From positions 372,001 to 436,000 of the forward strand of contig CANNCO010000001.1 in NCBI GenBank assembly GCA_947503175.1: a stretch of DNA of 64,000 nt, given 5' to 3'. This stretch comes from an uncultured Paracoccaceae bacterium (lineage in GTDB: Bacteria > Pseudomonadota > Alphaproteobacteria > Rhodobacterales > Rhodobacteraceae). Of the stretch, positions 45,840 through 55,884 are shown piece by piece; positions within the stretch are counted from its first letter, which is position 1; each line of letters begins with the position of its first letter. The notes beneath the pieces are model-generated. The model worked only from the letters and a program-made list of their open reading frames with translations, ran no database searches and was not told the DNA's origin. A program made the position numbers and the translations under genes.

Positions 45840-47531
45840 ATGAGCGACAGGCCGGAGCCTGGATTGATCAGTGGGCAGATACGGGACGTTGTCTCGGTCT
45901 GCCGCGAAGGATGGACGGCCCTGCGCGAAAAGGGCCCGGGCCAGATCCAGTTCTGGTTCATTGCGCTCTTGATCGGCATCGCTGCAGGCTTTGCCGCGCT
46001 GTTTTTCCGAAAGGGGATTACGTGGTTGCAGACCACGCTTTACGGCACTGATGATGTGCGGACGATCCACTCTTTTGCCGCGTCGCTGGACTGGTGGTGG
46101 GTTCTGCTGATCCCCATAGGCGGTGGGCTTGTCGTCGGTGTCATCCTGAACCATTTCACCGATGACGGAAGGGTGCGGTCGGTGGCGGATGTGATCGAAG
46201 GTGCGGCCCTGCGCGACGGGCGTGTGGAAAAGCGCGCCGGACTTGCATCCGCGCTGGCGTCGCTGATCACACTTTCATCCGGAGGATCGACGGGCCGGGA
46301 AGGCCCGGTCGTTCACCTTGCGGCAGTCATTTCCAGTTGGGTCAGCGACCGGATCGACGCCTCGGGCATTACGGCGCGCGACCTTTTGGGATGTGCTGTT
46401 GCTGCGGCCGTGTCGGCCTCGTTCAACGCGCCCATTGCCGGCGCGCTGTTCGCGCTTGAAGTGGTGCTGCGGCACTTTGCGGTGCACGCCTTTGCCCCCA
46501 TCGTCATCGCGTCTGCGGCGGGAACTGTGATCAACCGGCTTGAGTTCGGAGATGTGACCGAGTTTGCGCTGCCAAGTGGCAGTGCCCTTGCCTTTTATGT
46601 CGAGCTTCCGGCTTTCCTGATCCTTGGGCTTGTCTGCGGTCTTGTTGCGGCCCTGTTCATGCGCAGCGTTTTCTGGGCGGACGACATGGGAACCCATATC
46701 CAGAAGTCGGTGCGTCTTCCGCGTGTGCTGCGTCCCGCCGTCGCGGGCGCGATCCTTGGCGGGATTGCGATCTTTTACCCGCATATTATCGGGGTCGGGT
46801 ATGAGACGACCTCTGCCGCCCTTACGGGCAGTCTTCTGTTGCACGAAGCTATCGTATTCACGGTCATCAAGGTTATCGCTGTTGCCGTCACGATGGCCGG
46901 TCGTATGGGCGGCGGCATCTTTTCGCCCTCACTGATGATCGGAGCGTTGACCGGGCTGGCCTTTGGCACGATCGCGACGGGCATTTTCCCCGAAGTGTCC
47001 GGATCCGAGACGCTTTATGCGCTTGCCGGGATGGGCGCGCTGGCGGCGGCGGTTCTCGGGGCGCCGATTTCCACGACGCTCATCGTATTCGAGTTGACCG
47101 GCGACTGGCAGACGGGCCTTGCCGTGATGGTCGCGGTTTCAACCTCGACGGCGCTTGCATCGCGTCTGGTGGACCATTCGTTCTTCCTGTCGCAGCTTGA
47201 ACGGAAGGGTATCCATCTGGCGGCCGGACCCCAGGCCTATCTTTTGGCGATGTTCCGGGTCTCGAACGTGATGCGGAAACCCGATGATCCGACCTGCGTT
47301 CCCCCGGATGAAATCTGGGCGGCGATTGAAGACGGTCATTACATCGAAGGAAATGCGACGCTTGAGGGCGCGATGCCGATCTTTGAGCGGACGAACCGCC
47401 GGTTTCTGGCGGTGGTCAGGATGGGCGAAGAGGGCGAACCTCCGGAGATCATGGGCGCGCTGTTTCAGGTGGATGCGCTGAAAGCCTACAATCGGGCCCT
47501 TGCGGCGACGGCCGCCGAAGAGCATTCGTAG
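45840..47531 (+). CDS. ClC-family chloride transporter with C-terminal CBS-like region
   Basis: The 563-residue membrane protein has the ClC filter segments SSGGSTGREGPVVH, including the gating glutamate in GREGP, GRMGGGIFSPSLMIGA, and GAPISTTLIVFELTGD. About the last 110 residues are cytosolic and resemble CBS domains. It is a chloride channel or H+/Cl- antiporter. A TTG at 45756 would add 28 residues with no family similarity, so ATG 45840 is used, though its ribosome site is weak. It converges on the DUF427 gene, five bases away. Confidence 0.9.
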   Translation: MSDRPEPGLISGQIRDVVSVCREGWTALREKGPGQIQFWFIALLIGIAAGFAALFFRKGITWLQTTLYGTDDVRTIHSFAASLDWWWVLLIPIGGGLVVGVILNHFTDDGRVRSVADVIEGAALRDGRVEKRAGLASALASLITLSSGGSTGREGPVVHLAAVISSWVSDRIDASGITARDLLGCAVAAAVSASFNAPIAGALFALEVVLRHFAVHAFAPIVIASAAGTVINRLEFGDVTEFALPSGSALAFYVELPAFLILGLVCGLVAALFMRSVFWADDMGTHIQKSVRLPRVLRPAVAGAILGGIAIFYPHIIGVGYETTSAALTGSLLLHEAIVFTVIKVIAVAVTMAGRMGGGIFSPSLMIGALTGLAFGTIATGIFPEVSGSETLYALAGMGALAAAVLGAPISTTLIVFELTGDWQTGLAVMVAVSTSTALASRLVDHSFFLSQLERKGIHLAAGPQAYLLAMFRVSNVMRKPDDPTCVPPDEIWAAIEDGHYIEGNATLEGAMPIFERTNRRFLAVVRMGEEGEPPEIMGALFQVDALKAYNRALAATAAEEHS

Positions 47532-47536
47532 TCGGA

Positions 47537-47881
47537 TCAGAGCTGTTCGACCGTGATCAGTTCGCCGGTGTAGAACGCCAGATGATCGGTGATCCGGCTG
47601 ACGTCCTCATTGGGTGACTCATAGCTCCAGACCGCGTCTTTCAGGACGGTGCTTTTTGTGACGATCGAGTAATAGCTGGCAGTGCCCTTATGCGGGCAGA
47701 CGGTCGTCTTGTCGCTGCGCTCGAGGAAGGCCATCGCAATGTCGCTGCGCGGGAAATAGATGACGGGAGGATAGCTGCCTTCCGCAAGCTCGAGGGCGTT
47801 ATCGCTTTCGCCCAGAACGGCACCACCCGCCCGCACGCTCCACGTGCCCTCTGCATCTCGGATTCTGATATGGTCAGCCAT
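47537..47881 (-). CDS. DUF427 domain protein
   Basis: The 114-residue protein has the DUF427 pattern: [32 protein letters not shown] and DAVWSYESP. The family forms a small beta fold of unknown function and often occurs as a stand-alone gene. No signal peptide. It is separated from the upstream aminopeptidase gene by 54 bases containing no evident terminator. Confidence 0.92.
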   Translation of the reverse strand: MADHIRIRDAEGTWSVRAGGAVLGESDNALELAEGSYPPVIYFPRSDIAMAFLERSDKTTVCPHKGTASYYSIVTKSTVLKDAVWSYESPNEDVSRITDHLAFYTGELITVEQL

Positions 47882-47935
47882 GCGTCCCCCTTTATGCGCT
47901 TCCCGAAAAAAGCCGGGAGTTGTAACGACTTGATG

Positions 47936-49726
47936 TCAAATAGCGCGCGTGGCCGCGATTAGCCAGTCCCGCGTACTATCGCTGACCCGCGGGCCGATCC
48001 TGTCGCGGATTTCTGCGTGATAGGCGTTGAGCCATTCACGTTCGCCGGGCGACAGTGCGGATGCATCGACAAGGCGTGTGTCGATCGGCACCCAAGTTAG
48101 GGTATTGAAGGCGAGTTGTACCCGGTCATCGCCGCCAGGTAGGGCGGGTGCTTCGACCACCGTGACGAGGTTTTCGATCCGGATCCCAAAAGCACCCTCC
48201 CGGTAGTAACCAGGTTCGTTCGACAGGATCATGCCGGGTTCGAGCGGCACAAGGCTGGTGCGCGACAGGCGCTGTGGTCCTTCGTGGACGCTCAGGAAAA
48301 CACCGACGCCGTGCCCTGTGCCGTGGTCGAAATCCTGCCCGGCCATCCAGAGCGGTGCGCGGGCCAGAGGATCGAGGTCACGACCAGAAAGTCCCTTCGG
48401 CCAGCGTGCCCGGCTGATCGCGATCATGCCCTGCAGCACGCGCGTGAAGGCTGCAATCTGATCGGGATCGGGCGTACCGGTTGTCACGGTTCGCGTTACA
48501 TCCGTCGTCCCGTCGATATACTGCCCGCCGGAATCGATCAGCAGAAGGTCGCCCGGGGTGATCGTGCGGTTCGTTTCATGGGTGACGCGATAGTGGACGA
48601 TGGCACCATTGGGACCCGCACCGCAAATCGTGTCGAAACTGATGTCCTGAAGCGCATTGGTCGCCCGGCGGAACCCTTCGAGCGATGTAACGACATCGAT
48701 TTCGGTCAGGCGGCTGGCTGGCGCCGCGTTGTCGAGCCAGGCCAGAAACTCGACCATTGCCGCGCCGTCCCGCAGATGGGCCTCGGTCGTTGCCGCAATC
48801 TCGGCGGATGTCTTGCGGGCTTTCGGCAGGATGCAGGGGTCTTCGGCCCAGACAATCTCGACCCCGTTGTTTTCCAGCTCGAGACCGATGGCATGAGGTG
48901 CGGTCTTGTCATCGACGCGTACCGGACCCGCGCATTCGGCCAGTTTGCCGATGAGCATCTCCGGAGGATGCTTGGTGACTTCGTTGCCCAGATGATCTTT
49001 GATCCCGTCCGCCTTCTCAGGAGTCATGAAAAGATCGACAGTCCCCGTGTCGTGGAGGATCGCAAAAGCCTGAACAACCGGGATACGGGCGATGTCCCGA
49101 CCACGGATGTTGAGCAGCCATGAGATTGAATCCGGCAATGTGAGGATTGCCGTCTTTTGCCCGGCTTTCGTGAGCCGATCCGCAATTTCAGCTCTTTTTT
49201 CCGCAGCCGAGCGTCCCGCGAACTCAATGGGATAGGGCGAGATTTTTCCGGAAGGCGCGGGCGGACGATCCACCCAGATATCGTCCACGAGATTCTTGAC
49301 GGGCTTCAGCGAAAGTCCTGCCTTGTTCAATGCATCGATCTCGGATCGCGTATGCAGCCATGGATCGAAGCCGACGACCGCCTGATCGCCCAGTCTGTCG
49401 GCAAGCCAGTCGGCCAGTTTCGTGTCGGGCCAGTGCACCGGTGTGAAGTGATCGGTGGCGACCTGCGCACGGACCTGTACCCGATAGCGGCCGTCGACAA
49501 ATACGCCTGCCTCCTCCTTCAGAACCACGGCGAAACCGGCTGAGCCGGTAAATCCCGTCAGCCATGCCAGCCGTTCGTCGCAGGGGGCGACATATTCGCC
49601 CTGATGTGCATCGGCGCGCGGGACTATGAACGCATCGATCCCTGCCGCAGCCATTGCTTTTCGCAGGCGGGCGAGGCGCGGCGGTCCCTGATCCGGCGTC
49701 GATGTGGCATCGAAGCTCTGGAACAT
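47936..49726 (-). CDS. Aminopeptidase P family protein (Xaa-Pro aminopeptidase, M24B)
   Basis: The 596-residue protein has three domains like eukaryotic XPNPEP1: two creatinase-N-like domains (GIDAFIVPRADAHQGEYV; SWLLNIRGRDI) and a C-terminal pita-bread domain. The dimetal site appears as LLIDSGGQYIDGTTDVTRT, DHGTGHGVG, and later LSNEPGYYREGAFGIRIENL. It removes an N-terminal residue preceding proline. Its ATG overlaps the cobT stop as TGATG, so translation is probably coupled. Confidence 0.93.
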   Translation of the reverse strand: MFQSFDATSTPDQGPPRLARLRKAMAAAGIDAFIVPRADAHQGEYVAPCDERLAWLTGFTGSAGFAVVLKEEAGVFVDGRYRVQVRAQVATDHFTPVHWPDTKLADWLADRLGDQAVVGFDPWLHTRSEIDALNKAGLSLKPVKNLVDDIWVDRPPAPSGKISPYPIEFAGRSAAEKRAEIADRLTKAGQKTAILTLPDSISWLLNIRGRDIARIPVVQAFAILHDTGTVDLFMTPEKADGIKDHLGNEVTKHPPEMLIGKLAECAGPVRVDDKTAPHAIGLELENNGVEIVWAEDPCILPKARKTSAEIAATTEAHLRDGAAMVEFLAWLDNAAPASRLTEIDVVTSLEGFRRATNALQDISFDTICGAGPNGAIVHYRVTHETNRTITPGDLLLIDSGGQYIDGTTDVTRTVTTGTPDPDQIAAFTRVLQGMIAISRARWPKGLSGRDLDPLARAPLWMAGQDFDHGTGHGVGVFLSVHEGPQRLSRTSLVPLEPGMILSNEPGYYREGAFGIRIENLVTVVEAPALPGGDDRVQLAFNTLTWVPIDTRLVDASALSPGEREWLNAYHAEIRDRIGPRVSDSTRDWLIAATRAI

Positions 49727-51603
49727 CACGATGCCTTTCGGATACCGGAAAGCCGTGCCTTGGACCGCGGATCGGTGTCGAAGAGGCTGGCCAATTGCTC
49801 GGTCATGGCCCCGGCAAGCTGATCCACGTCGGTTATCGTGACGGCCTTGTCGTAATAGCGCGTCACATCGTGCCCGATGCCGATGGCGATCAGTTCCACG
49901 ATCTTCTTGCGTTCGACCATGGCGATCACGTCGCGCAGGTGTTTTTCAAGATAATTCGCGGGGTTGACGGACAGGGTCGAGTCATCCACCGGCGCGCCAT
50001 CCGAAATCACCATCAGGATCTTTCGGGACTCGGTGCGCGCCTGCATCCGCCGATGCGCCCATTCCAGCGCCTCGCCGTCGATATTCTCTTTCAGGAGGCC
50101 CTCTTTCATCATCAGGCCAAGGTTTTCGCGCACCCGCCGCCATGGTGCATCGGCGGGCTTGTAAATGATGTGACGCAGATCGTTCAGACGACCTGGCTGT
50201 TGCGCGCGTCCGTCCTGCAGCCATCGTTCGCGGGCTTGGCCACCTTTCCAGGCGCGGGTGGTAAAGCCAAGGATCTCGACCTTTACCTGGCAGCGTTCGA
50301 GCGTCCGGGCCAGAACATCGGCACAGATCGCCGCGATCGAGATCGGGCGGCCCCGCATCGAGCCGGAGTTGTCCAGAAGCAGCGTGACAACGGTATCGCG
50401 GAAGTCGGTGTCTTTCTCGACCTTGAAGGACAAAGGCGTTGTCGGATTGGCGATTACGCGGGCAAGGCGACCTGCGTCAAGGATGCCTTCTTCGCGGTCA
50501 AACTCCCAGCTGCGGTTTTGCTGGGCCTGAAGGCGGCGCTGAAGCTTGTTGGCCAGTCGTGAAACTGCGCCTTTCAGCGGATCGAGCTGTTGATCGAGAT
50601 AGGCACGCAGGCGCTCCAGTTCGGCCGGTTCAGCCAGCTCTTCGGCCGGTATTTCCTCGTCGAAATCCGAGCAGTAGACCTCGTAGTTGGGGTCAGCCTC
50701 GCTGATCGGCTGGGGCGGGGGCGGCTCCAGCGGCGCTTCGCCCTCGGGCAATTCCGCTTCCTCGCCCTGTTCCATATCCGCCATTTCGTCGGCGGAAATC
50801 TGCGCCTGGCTCGGATCCTGTTCGGCATCCTGCGCCTGTTCGGGGCTTGCCTCGGCGCTGTCGTCGTCGGACTGGTCGTCACCTTGGCTATCAGGCTCTT
50901 CCTGATCGTCTTCACCCTCTTCCGCCTGATCGTCGTCGTCGGGATCTTCGGCATCGGGGTCATCACCCAATTGGTCGCCATAGCCAAGATCGTCGATGAT
51001 CTGGCGGGCAAACCGGGCAAATTCCGTCTGATCTGCGAGCGTTTCTTCGAGGTTCTCAAGTGTGCCGCCGGCCTGATCCTCGATGAACCCGCGCCAGAGC
51101 TCCATCACGTTTTCCGCGCCTTTTGGCAGGGGCCGGCCCGTCGCCAGATGCCGGATCAGGTATCCGGCCGCAACGGCCAGGGGCGCCTCGGCTGCCTGTG
51201 TGATCTGACCATAGCCCTTGCGTTCCGCTTCGGTCGCGATCTTGGCGTCGATATTGCCGGCCGTGCCCGGCATCGTGCGGGCACCGACGGCCTCGCAGCG
51301 GGCCGTCTCCATCGCGTCATAGAGATCACGAGCCATCTGGCCGGTCGGGGCATAGCGATTGAACGTCCCTGTGTCATGAAACTTGCGCCGCAATGCAAAT
51401 GCATCGGCAGTGCCGCGGGCCAGCAAGACCTCATCCCGTGTCATCCGGCGCGAGACCTGCGGCAAGCGCATGGTGTCGCTTGTCATACCCGGCGGATCGA
51501 CCGAATAGCTGACCGTCATTTCAGGGTCGTTCGCCATCACCTTGGTGGCTTCGGCCAGCGCCTTTTTGAAAGGATCGGCAGGATTGTCGGTGGGTTTGCT
51601 CAT
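49726..51603 (-). CDS. cobT: Aerobic cobaltochelatase subunit CobT
   Basis: CobT partners CobS and CobN in ATP-dependent cobalt insertion into hydrogenobyrinic acid diamide in aerobic cobalamin synthesis. The 625-residue protein has an N-terminal domain, a very acidic low-complexity segment (about residues 215-310, rich in Asp, Glu and Gln) and a C-terminal von Willebrand A domain whose metal site is [12 protein letters not shown]. CobN is not in this window. It lies 65 bases downstream of cobS. Confidence 0.96.
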   Translation of the reverse strand: MSKPTDNPADPFKKALAEATKVMANDPEMTVSYSVDPPGMTSDTMRLPQVSRRMTRDEVLLARGTADAFALRRKFHDTGTFNRYAPTGQMARDLYDAMETARCEAVGARTMPGTAGNIDAKIATEAERKGYGQITQAAEAPLAVAAGYLIRHLATGRPLPKGAENVMELWRGFIEDQAGGTLENLEETLADQTEFARFARQIIDDLGYGDQLGDDPDAEDPDDDDQAEEGEDDQEEPDSQGDDQSDDDSAEASPEQAQDAEQDPSQAQISADEMADMEQGEEAELPEGEAPLEPPPPQPISEADPNYEVYCSDFDEEIPAEELAEPAELERLRAYLDQQLDPLKGAVSRLANKLQRRLQAQQNRSWEFDREEGILDAGRLARVIANPTTPLSFKVEKDTDFRDTVVTLLLDNSGSMRGRPISIAAICADVLARTLERCQVKVEILGFTTRAWKGGQARERWLQDGRAQQPGRLNDLRHIIYKPADAPWRRVRENLGLMMKEGLLKENIDGEALEWAHRRMQARTESRKILMVISDGAPVDDSTLSVNPANYLEKHLRDVIAMVERKKIVELIAIGIGHDVTRYYDKAVTITDVDQLAGAMTEQLASLFDTDPRSKARLSGIRKAS

Positions 51604-51668
51604 GTTCCGATAGATCACCCGGCTGGTTCAGAAGGCAAGCCCAAAGAGCGGCGTACCGGCGTTTGGGA

Positions 51669-52640
51669 TCAGCCCACGCTCATGGATGCCGCGCTTTCGG
51701 GAAGCTCTTCGTCAAAGCAGCGCTGATAGAACTCGGCCACCGTCTGACGTTCCAGTTCGTCGCACTTGTTGAGGAATGTCAGGCGGAAAGCATAGCCAAG
51801 ATTGCGGAATATCTGGGCGTTCTGTGCCCAGGCAATGACGGTCCGCGGGCTCATCACCGTCGACAGATCGCCATTCATGAAGGCTGTCCGGGTCAGGTCC
51901 GCGACCGTGACCATCTGCCCGACCTTCTTTCGCCCGTCGGCGGTGTTGTATTGCGGTACCTTGGCCAGCACGATTGCCGCTTCGGCATCGTGGGATAGAT
52001 AGTTCAGCGTTGCGACCAGCGACCAGCGGTCCATCTGACCCTGGTTGATCTGCTGCGTGCCGTGATAAAGGCCGGTCGTGTCGCCGAGACCCACCGTGTT
52101 GGCGGTTGCGAACAGGCGGAAGGAGGGGTGGGGTGTGATCACCTCGTTCTGGTCAAGCAAGGTCAGTTTGCCATCGGTCTCCAGTACCCGCTGGATCACG
52201 AACATCACATCGGCACGGCCCGCATCGTACTCGTCAAACACAATCGCGGCCGGATTGCGCAGGGCCCAAGGCAGGATGCCTTCCTGGAATTCGGTAACCT
52301 GCATGCCGTCCCGCAGCTTGATCGCATCCTTGCCGATCAGGTCGATCCGGCTAATGTGGCTGTCAAGATTGACCCGCACGGTCGGCCAGTTCAGGCGTGA
52401 TGCGACCTGTTCGATATGGGTGGATTTTCCGGTCCCGTGATAGCCCTGAATCATCACACGGCGGTTGTGGTTGAACCCTGCGAGAATCGCGAGCGTCGTG
52501 TCGGGATCGAACTTGTAGGTCGGATCCAGCTCCGGAACCCGATCGGTCCGGTCGGCAAAGCCTTTGACCGTCATGTCACTGTCGATGCCGAAGACATCCC
52601 GCACTGAGATCTCTTCGGAAGGTTTGATGTCCGTGGTCAT
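51669..52640 (-). CDS. cobS: Aerobic cobaltochelatase subunit CobS (AAA+ ATPase)
   Basis: CobS is the AAA+ motor of the cobaltochelatase. The 323-residue protein has Walker A GYHGTGKS (about residue 101), Walker [10 protein letters not shown], and [11 protein letters not shown] sensor 1. ATG at 52640 gives [20 protein letters not shown], as in the family. It is followed by cobT. The 209 bases upstream, shared with msrB, show no cobalamin riboswitch that I can recognise. Confidence 0.96.
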   Translation of the reverse strand: MTTDIKPSEEISVRDVFGIDSDMTVKGFADRTDRVPELDPTYKFDPDTTLAILAGFNHNRRVMIQGYHGTGKSTHIEQVASRLNWPTVRVNLDSHISRIDLIGKDAIKLRDGMQVTEFQEGILPWALRNPAAIVFDEYDAGRADVMFVIQRVLETDGKLTLLDQNEVITPHPSFRLFATANTVGLGDTTGLYHGTQQINQGQMDRWSLVATLNYLSHDAEAAIVLAKVPQYNTADGRKKVGQMVTVADLTRTAFMNGDLSTVMSPRTVIAWAQNAQIFRNLGYAFRLTFLNKCDELERQTVAEFYQRCFDEELPESAASMSVG

Positions 52641-52849
52641 ATGAGGGTCCGCGCAGAGGGTTTCGGTTCGGGCCGGTCCGGGCCGAGACGTGGGATGCAA
52701 CAAATCGGGAAGGGTCGCAAGGGGAAGGCTGCTGAGGCACATCATCACGGCGCATACGCGGGAACGTGATTTCTTCGTTTGCGTCGGGTGGCGTAAAGCT
52801 GTTCGGGAAAGAAACAGGATTGGCGGATCGGCACTTGAGGGGAAGCATT

Positions 52850-53323
52850 ATGCAAAGACGGGCATTTCTGGGAACGGGTGCTTCGGCGGCAATTGTGCTT
52901 GGCTGGGGTCTTCCTGCGGCGGCGCAGGCGACCCGCTTCGAGGTTGAGCGAAGCGATGCGGAATGGCGGGCGATGCTAAGCCGTCTCGAATACAAGGTGA
53001 TGCGCCGGGAAGGAACCGAACCGGCCAGGTCGAGCCCGCTTGACAAGCTTTACGCCGATGGAATCTACCACTGTCGCGGCTGCGATCTGCCGCTATACCG
53101 GTCAGAGCATAAATACGATAGCGGGACCGGCTGGCCATCCTTCTGGCAGGCTATTCCGGGTGCGATCGGAACCAAGCCTGACCGCAAGCTGCTGCGTGTC
53201 CGGACAGAGGTGCATTGCCGCCGGTGCGGGTCGCATCTGGGGCATATCTTCGACGATGGTCCGCAGCCTACGGGCAAACGCCATTGTCTGAATGGAGTCA
53301 GTCTTGTCTTCCGGGAGGCCTGA
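52850..53323 (+). CDS. msrB: Tat-exported peptide-methionine (R)-S-oxide reductase
   Basis: MsrB reduces methionine-R-sulfoxide in oxidised proteins. The 157-residue protein begins MQRRAFLGTGASAAIVLGWG, a twin-arginine signal ending near AAAQA, so it should act in the periplasm. Zinc cysteines are in CRGCDLP and CRRCGSHLGH, and the catalytic cysteine is in RHCLNGVSLVF. AGGGGAAG precedes the ATG. It sits between cobS and a chemoreceptor gene. Confidence 0.94.
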   Translation: MQRRAFLGTGASAAIVLGWGLPAAAQATRFEVERSDAEWRAMLSRLEYKVMRREGTEPARSSPLDKLYADGIYHCRGCDLPLYRSEHKYDSGTGWPSFWQAIPGAIGTKPDRKLLRVRTEVHCRRCGSHLGHIFDDGPQPTGKRHCLNGVSLVFREA

Positions 53324-53452
53324 CGCGGAATGATCTGCCTTGATCGATGGCGCTGTCTGATCTGCAAAAATATGAACCCTGTTTCTGCGCGGTCTGAGAC
53401 CGGGTGCCGCTAAACGATGTGACCGCTTGGATCGATTGGCGTGTCGGCCTTC

Positions 53453-55780
53453 TTACTCGGCCGCAATCGCCGACCCGTCCGAGCGGTTACCGGAAAGGTC
53501 GCTCGAAGCTTCGGTTCTGAACGTCGAGACAAGGTTTCGCATCGCATCCGATTCGCCGTTCACCTTGGCAGCCGTGTCACGGCTGTTCTCGGACAGGGCC
53601 GCGTTCTTTTGGGTGATTGCGTCAAGCTGCGTGATGGCGCTGGTGACTTCGGAGACACCGGTTGCCTGTTCGCGCGCCGTGGTGGTGAGTTCCTGCATGG
53701 TTGTCGCCATCTGACCAACGCCCCCCATGATTTCTTCCAGTGTCGTCCCCGTCTGCTCGACCAGTTCGACACCCTTGCGAACCTGATTTGCGCTTTCCTC
53801 GATCAGCCCCTTTATGTCTTTCGACGCTTCGCTCGAACGTTGTGCAAGAGCTCGGACTTCGGTGGCCACAACCGCGAAACCCTTTCCCGCCGAGCCAGCG
53901 CGCGCCGCCTCGACCGAAGCGTTGAGGGCGAGAAGGTTCGTCTGAAAAGCGATCCCGTCGATCACCGCAACGATCTCGTTGATCCGGTTCGAGGCGGCCC
54001 GGATATCGGCCATGGCGCTGACGGCGGCAGCGACAACCTGCCCAGCGTCATCGACGCGAACCGATGCGTCCTGCGCGAACTCTGCTGCGGTCGACGCACC
54101 TTCCGCGCTTGAACGGGCAGAGGCTGAAATCTCCTCCATGGCAGCCGACGTCTCTTCAAGGGACGCGGCCTGCTGTTCGGCACGGCGGGCAAGCTCGTTC
54201 GCCTGATCGGTCATCTGTGAGGCCGCGCCACCCAAGCTGTCGCACTGGCCGGAGATACGGACCACCAGGTTTCCGAGGGTGTCGATCGTTTCATTCACGT
54301 TCGACTTCAGTTCGGCAAAGATTCCCCGGAAATCTCCATGCATCCGGTCGGACAGATCGCCGGTCGCGATCCGCGCCATGACCCGGGCGGTTTCAGCGAC
54401 CCCGGCCTCGATGCTTCCCACGAGTTCGTTCAGGGACGTGACGATGCTGTTGAACTGCTCTTCATCGAACTTTTGCGTTATGCGCTGGGAGAAATCCCCT
54501 TCGCTCGCTGCGGATACAACCTCGGAAACCGCCGAGATCATCAACTGCATCTTTTCCGCACGTGCTTTGTCCGCCGCCGACCTCGCCTTGGCATCGGCCT
54601 CTTCTCGAAGCCGGTTTTCCTCCTTTGCCGCTTCGGTTTCGGCACGGGATCTTTCGTTTTCTTCCGCAAGCCGCTGGCTTTCTCGGGCATTGTCCCGAAA
54701 GACTTCGAGTGCCTTGGCGATCTTGCCAAGCTCGTGGTCTTTCTCGGCCCCTTTTATTTCGATGCCGAGATCACCGCCGGCCAGGGCAGAAACCGTGCTG
54801 ACGGTCTGGTTCATTCCCGCCAGAATTCGCGAAACGATCTGGCGCGCGACGAAGAAGCCGATGATCACGCCTGCGATGCCAAGCACCAAAACGAGTACCC
54901 GGGTCATGCCCATCGTGCGTTCCGCCTTGGGGCCGAGTTCGTTCTGAGTGTCTTCAACCTGCGCGAGCGAGTTCCGCAGGGAGTCCTGAACAGTCGGGCC
55001 AATGCTGTCGATCGATGCGCGTGCTTCGTTACGCGCGAATATCACCTCGGAAATCTGCTCAAGCGCTTCCGAGAGTTCTCCGAGATCCCGGAGCGTCGTG
55101 GTTGCCAGCTCTCTGCGCCGGGGGTTTTGAAGCTCCCGCAAGAGATCGCCGATCTGGACTTCCGCAGTCTGGTAGTGACTGCGGGCATCGTCCAGATGGG
55201 TCGGCAAGTTGCTTAAGAGAAACTGACCGGTGTAGTACCTGCCAAGAAGCAGTTCCTGCTGAGCGCGACCTGCATAGTATGCCGCAGTAACGTCGGCGTC
55301 CTGAAAGGCGGAGTCCATGACATCCGTGAGTTGCTTTCTCGCCTTTGGTCCGAGCGTTCGAATGACCGACGCCAGTTCCTCGCGTCTGGACTGCAGCGTA
55401 GACATGTCCTGAAAGCCGGCCACATATGAGTTGATCTGCTCATCAATCATCGAAAACGCGTCGATCATCTCCGGGCGATTGGCAAACCGTTCCGGCACCT
55501 TCGAAAGCACATCGAGAATGATGCGGGACTCGGCAATCACCTCGTCGAAATTCTCCGGGCTCCGGTCCAAACGATACTTGGCCGACGCTAGGCGCATCGC
55601 GCTGAGATTGCGCTCGATTTCAGAGACCAACATGCTTTGACGCGCAGCCGAGCGGTAATCACCGAAGATCCCCGACATAAGGACTGCCATTCCAAACGAC
55701 GATATGGCGAGCAGACTGACGATGCCGATGCTGAAATAGCTCAACGCATCGATCTGCTTCTTGATGCCCCAGTCTTTCAT
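53453..55780 (-). CDS. Methyl-accepting chemotaxis protein
   Basis: The 775-residue chemoreceptor has a first membrane segment at about residues 14-36, a roughly 250-residue helical periplasmic domain of helical-bimodular type, and a second membrane segment at about 288-312. A HAMP domain, a long coiled coil and a second HAMP-like unit (about 430-510) follow. The signalling domain has the hairpin [20 protein letters not shown] and [14 protein letters not shown]. No che genes are nearby, so it is an orphan receptor; ligand unknown. Its leader holds a hairpin covering the ribosome site. Confidence 0.95.
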   Translation of the reverse strand: MKDWGIKKQIDALSYFSIGIVSLLAISSFGMAVLMSGIFGDYRSAARQSMLVSEIERNLSAMRLASAKYRLDRSPENFDEVIAESRIILDVLSKVPERFANRPEMIDAFSMIDEQINSYVAGFQDMSTLQSRREELASVIRTLGPKARKQLTDVMDSAFQDADVTAAYYAGRAQQELLLGRYYTGQFLLSNLPTHLDDARSHYQTAEVQIGDLLRELQNPRRRELATTTLRDLGELSEALEQISEVIFARNEARASIDSIGPTVQDSLRNSLAQVEDTQNELGPKAERTMGMTRVLVLVLGIAGVIIGFFVARQIVSRILAGMNQTVSTVSALAGGDLGIEIKGAEKDHELGKIAKALEVFRDNARESQRLAEENERSRAETEAAKEENRLREEADAKARSAADKARAEKMQLMISAVSEVVSAASEGDFSQRITQKFDEEQFNSIVTSLNELVGSIEAGVAETARVMARIATGDLSDRMHGDFRGIFAELKSNVNETIDTLGNLVVRISGQCDSLGGAASQMTDQANELARRAEQQAASLEETSAAMEEISASARSSAEGASTAAEFAQDASVRVDDAGQVVAAAVSAMADIRAASNRINEIVAVIDGIAFQTNLLALNASVEAARAGSAGKGFAVVATEVRALAQRSSEASKDIKGLIEESANQVRKGVELVEQTGTTLEEIMGGVGQMATTMQELTTTAREQATGVSEVTSAITQLDAITQKNAALSENSRDTAAKVNGESDAMRNLVSTFRTEASSDLSGNRSDGSAIAAE

Positions 55781-55788
55781 ACCTGTGC

Positions 55789-55817
55789 CTCTCTGGCGGG
55801 TTCGATTCCCCAGAGAG
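55789..55817 (-). promoter_or_regulatory. Leader hairpin sequestering the chemoreceptor ribosome-binding site
   Basis: In the transcript CTCTCTGG (55817-55810) pairs exactly with CCAGAGAG (55796-55789) across a 13-base loop. The 3' arm contains the Shine-Dalgarno GAGAG(G), eight bases before the ATG at 55780. An 8-bp stem over the ribosome site predicts restricted translation unless the hairpin is opened. Confidence 0.5.
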
Positions 55818-55823
55818 CTACAA

Positions 55824-55836
55824 GAGAATTATTCTC
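55824..55836. promoter_or_regulatory. 13-bp palindrome upstream of the chemoreceptor, possible Fur-superfamily operator
   Basis: GAGAAT-T-ATTCTC is a perfect palindrome about 44 bases before the chemoreceptor start. It agrees at about 11 of 14 positions with the 7-1-7 Fur core TGATAAT-n-ATTATCA. The upstream region is only 104 bases long, so the palindrome must lie in or near the promoter. The regulator is not known. Confidence 0.35.
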
Positions 55837-55884
55837 AAGCGATTAATCCGAATATCCCGAAATCTGCCGGTTCGTGGCCGTCGC

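Noticed and set aside
52641-52849. Possible cobalamin riboswitch upstream of cobS
   Set aside because: No B12-box or multi-stem pattern was recognised in the 209-base gap.
55797-55814. GGGTTCGATTCCC-like stretch suggesting a tRNA T-arm remnant upstream of the chemoreceptor
   Set aside because: Only three stem pairs form, no acceptor or CCA follows and no other tRNA arms are present; the segment is better explained as the loop and stem of a leader hairpin.
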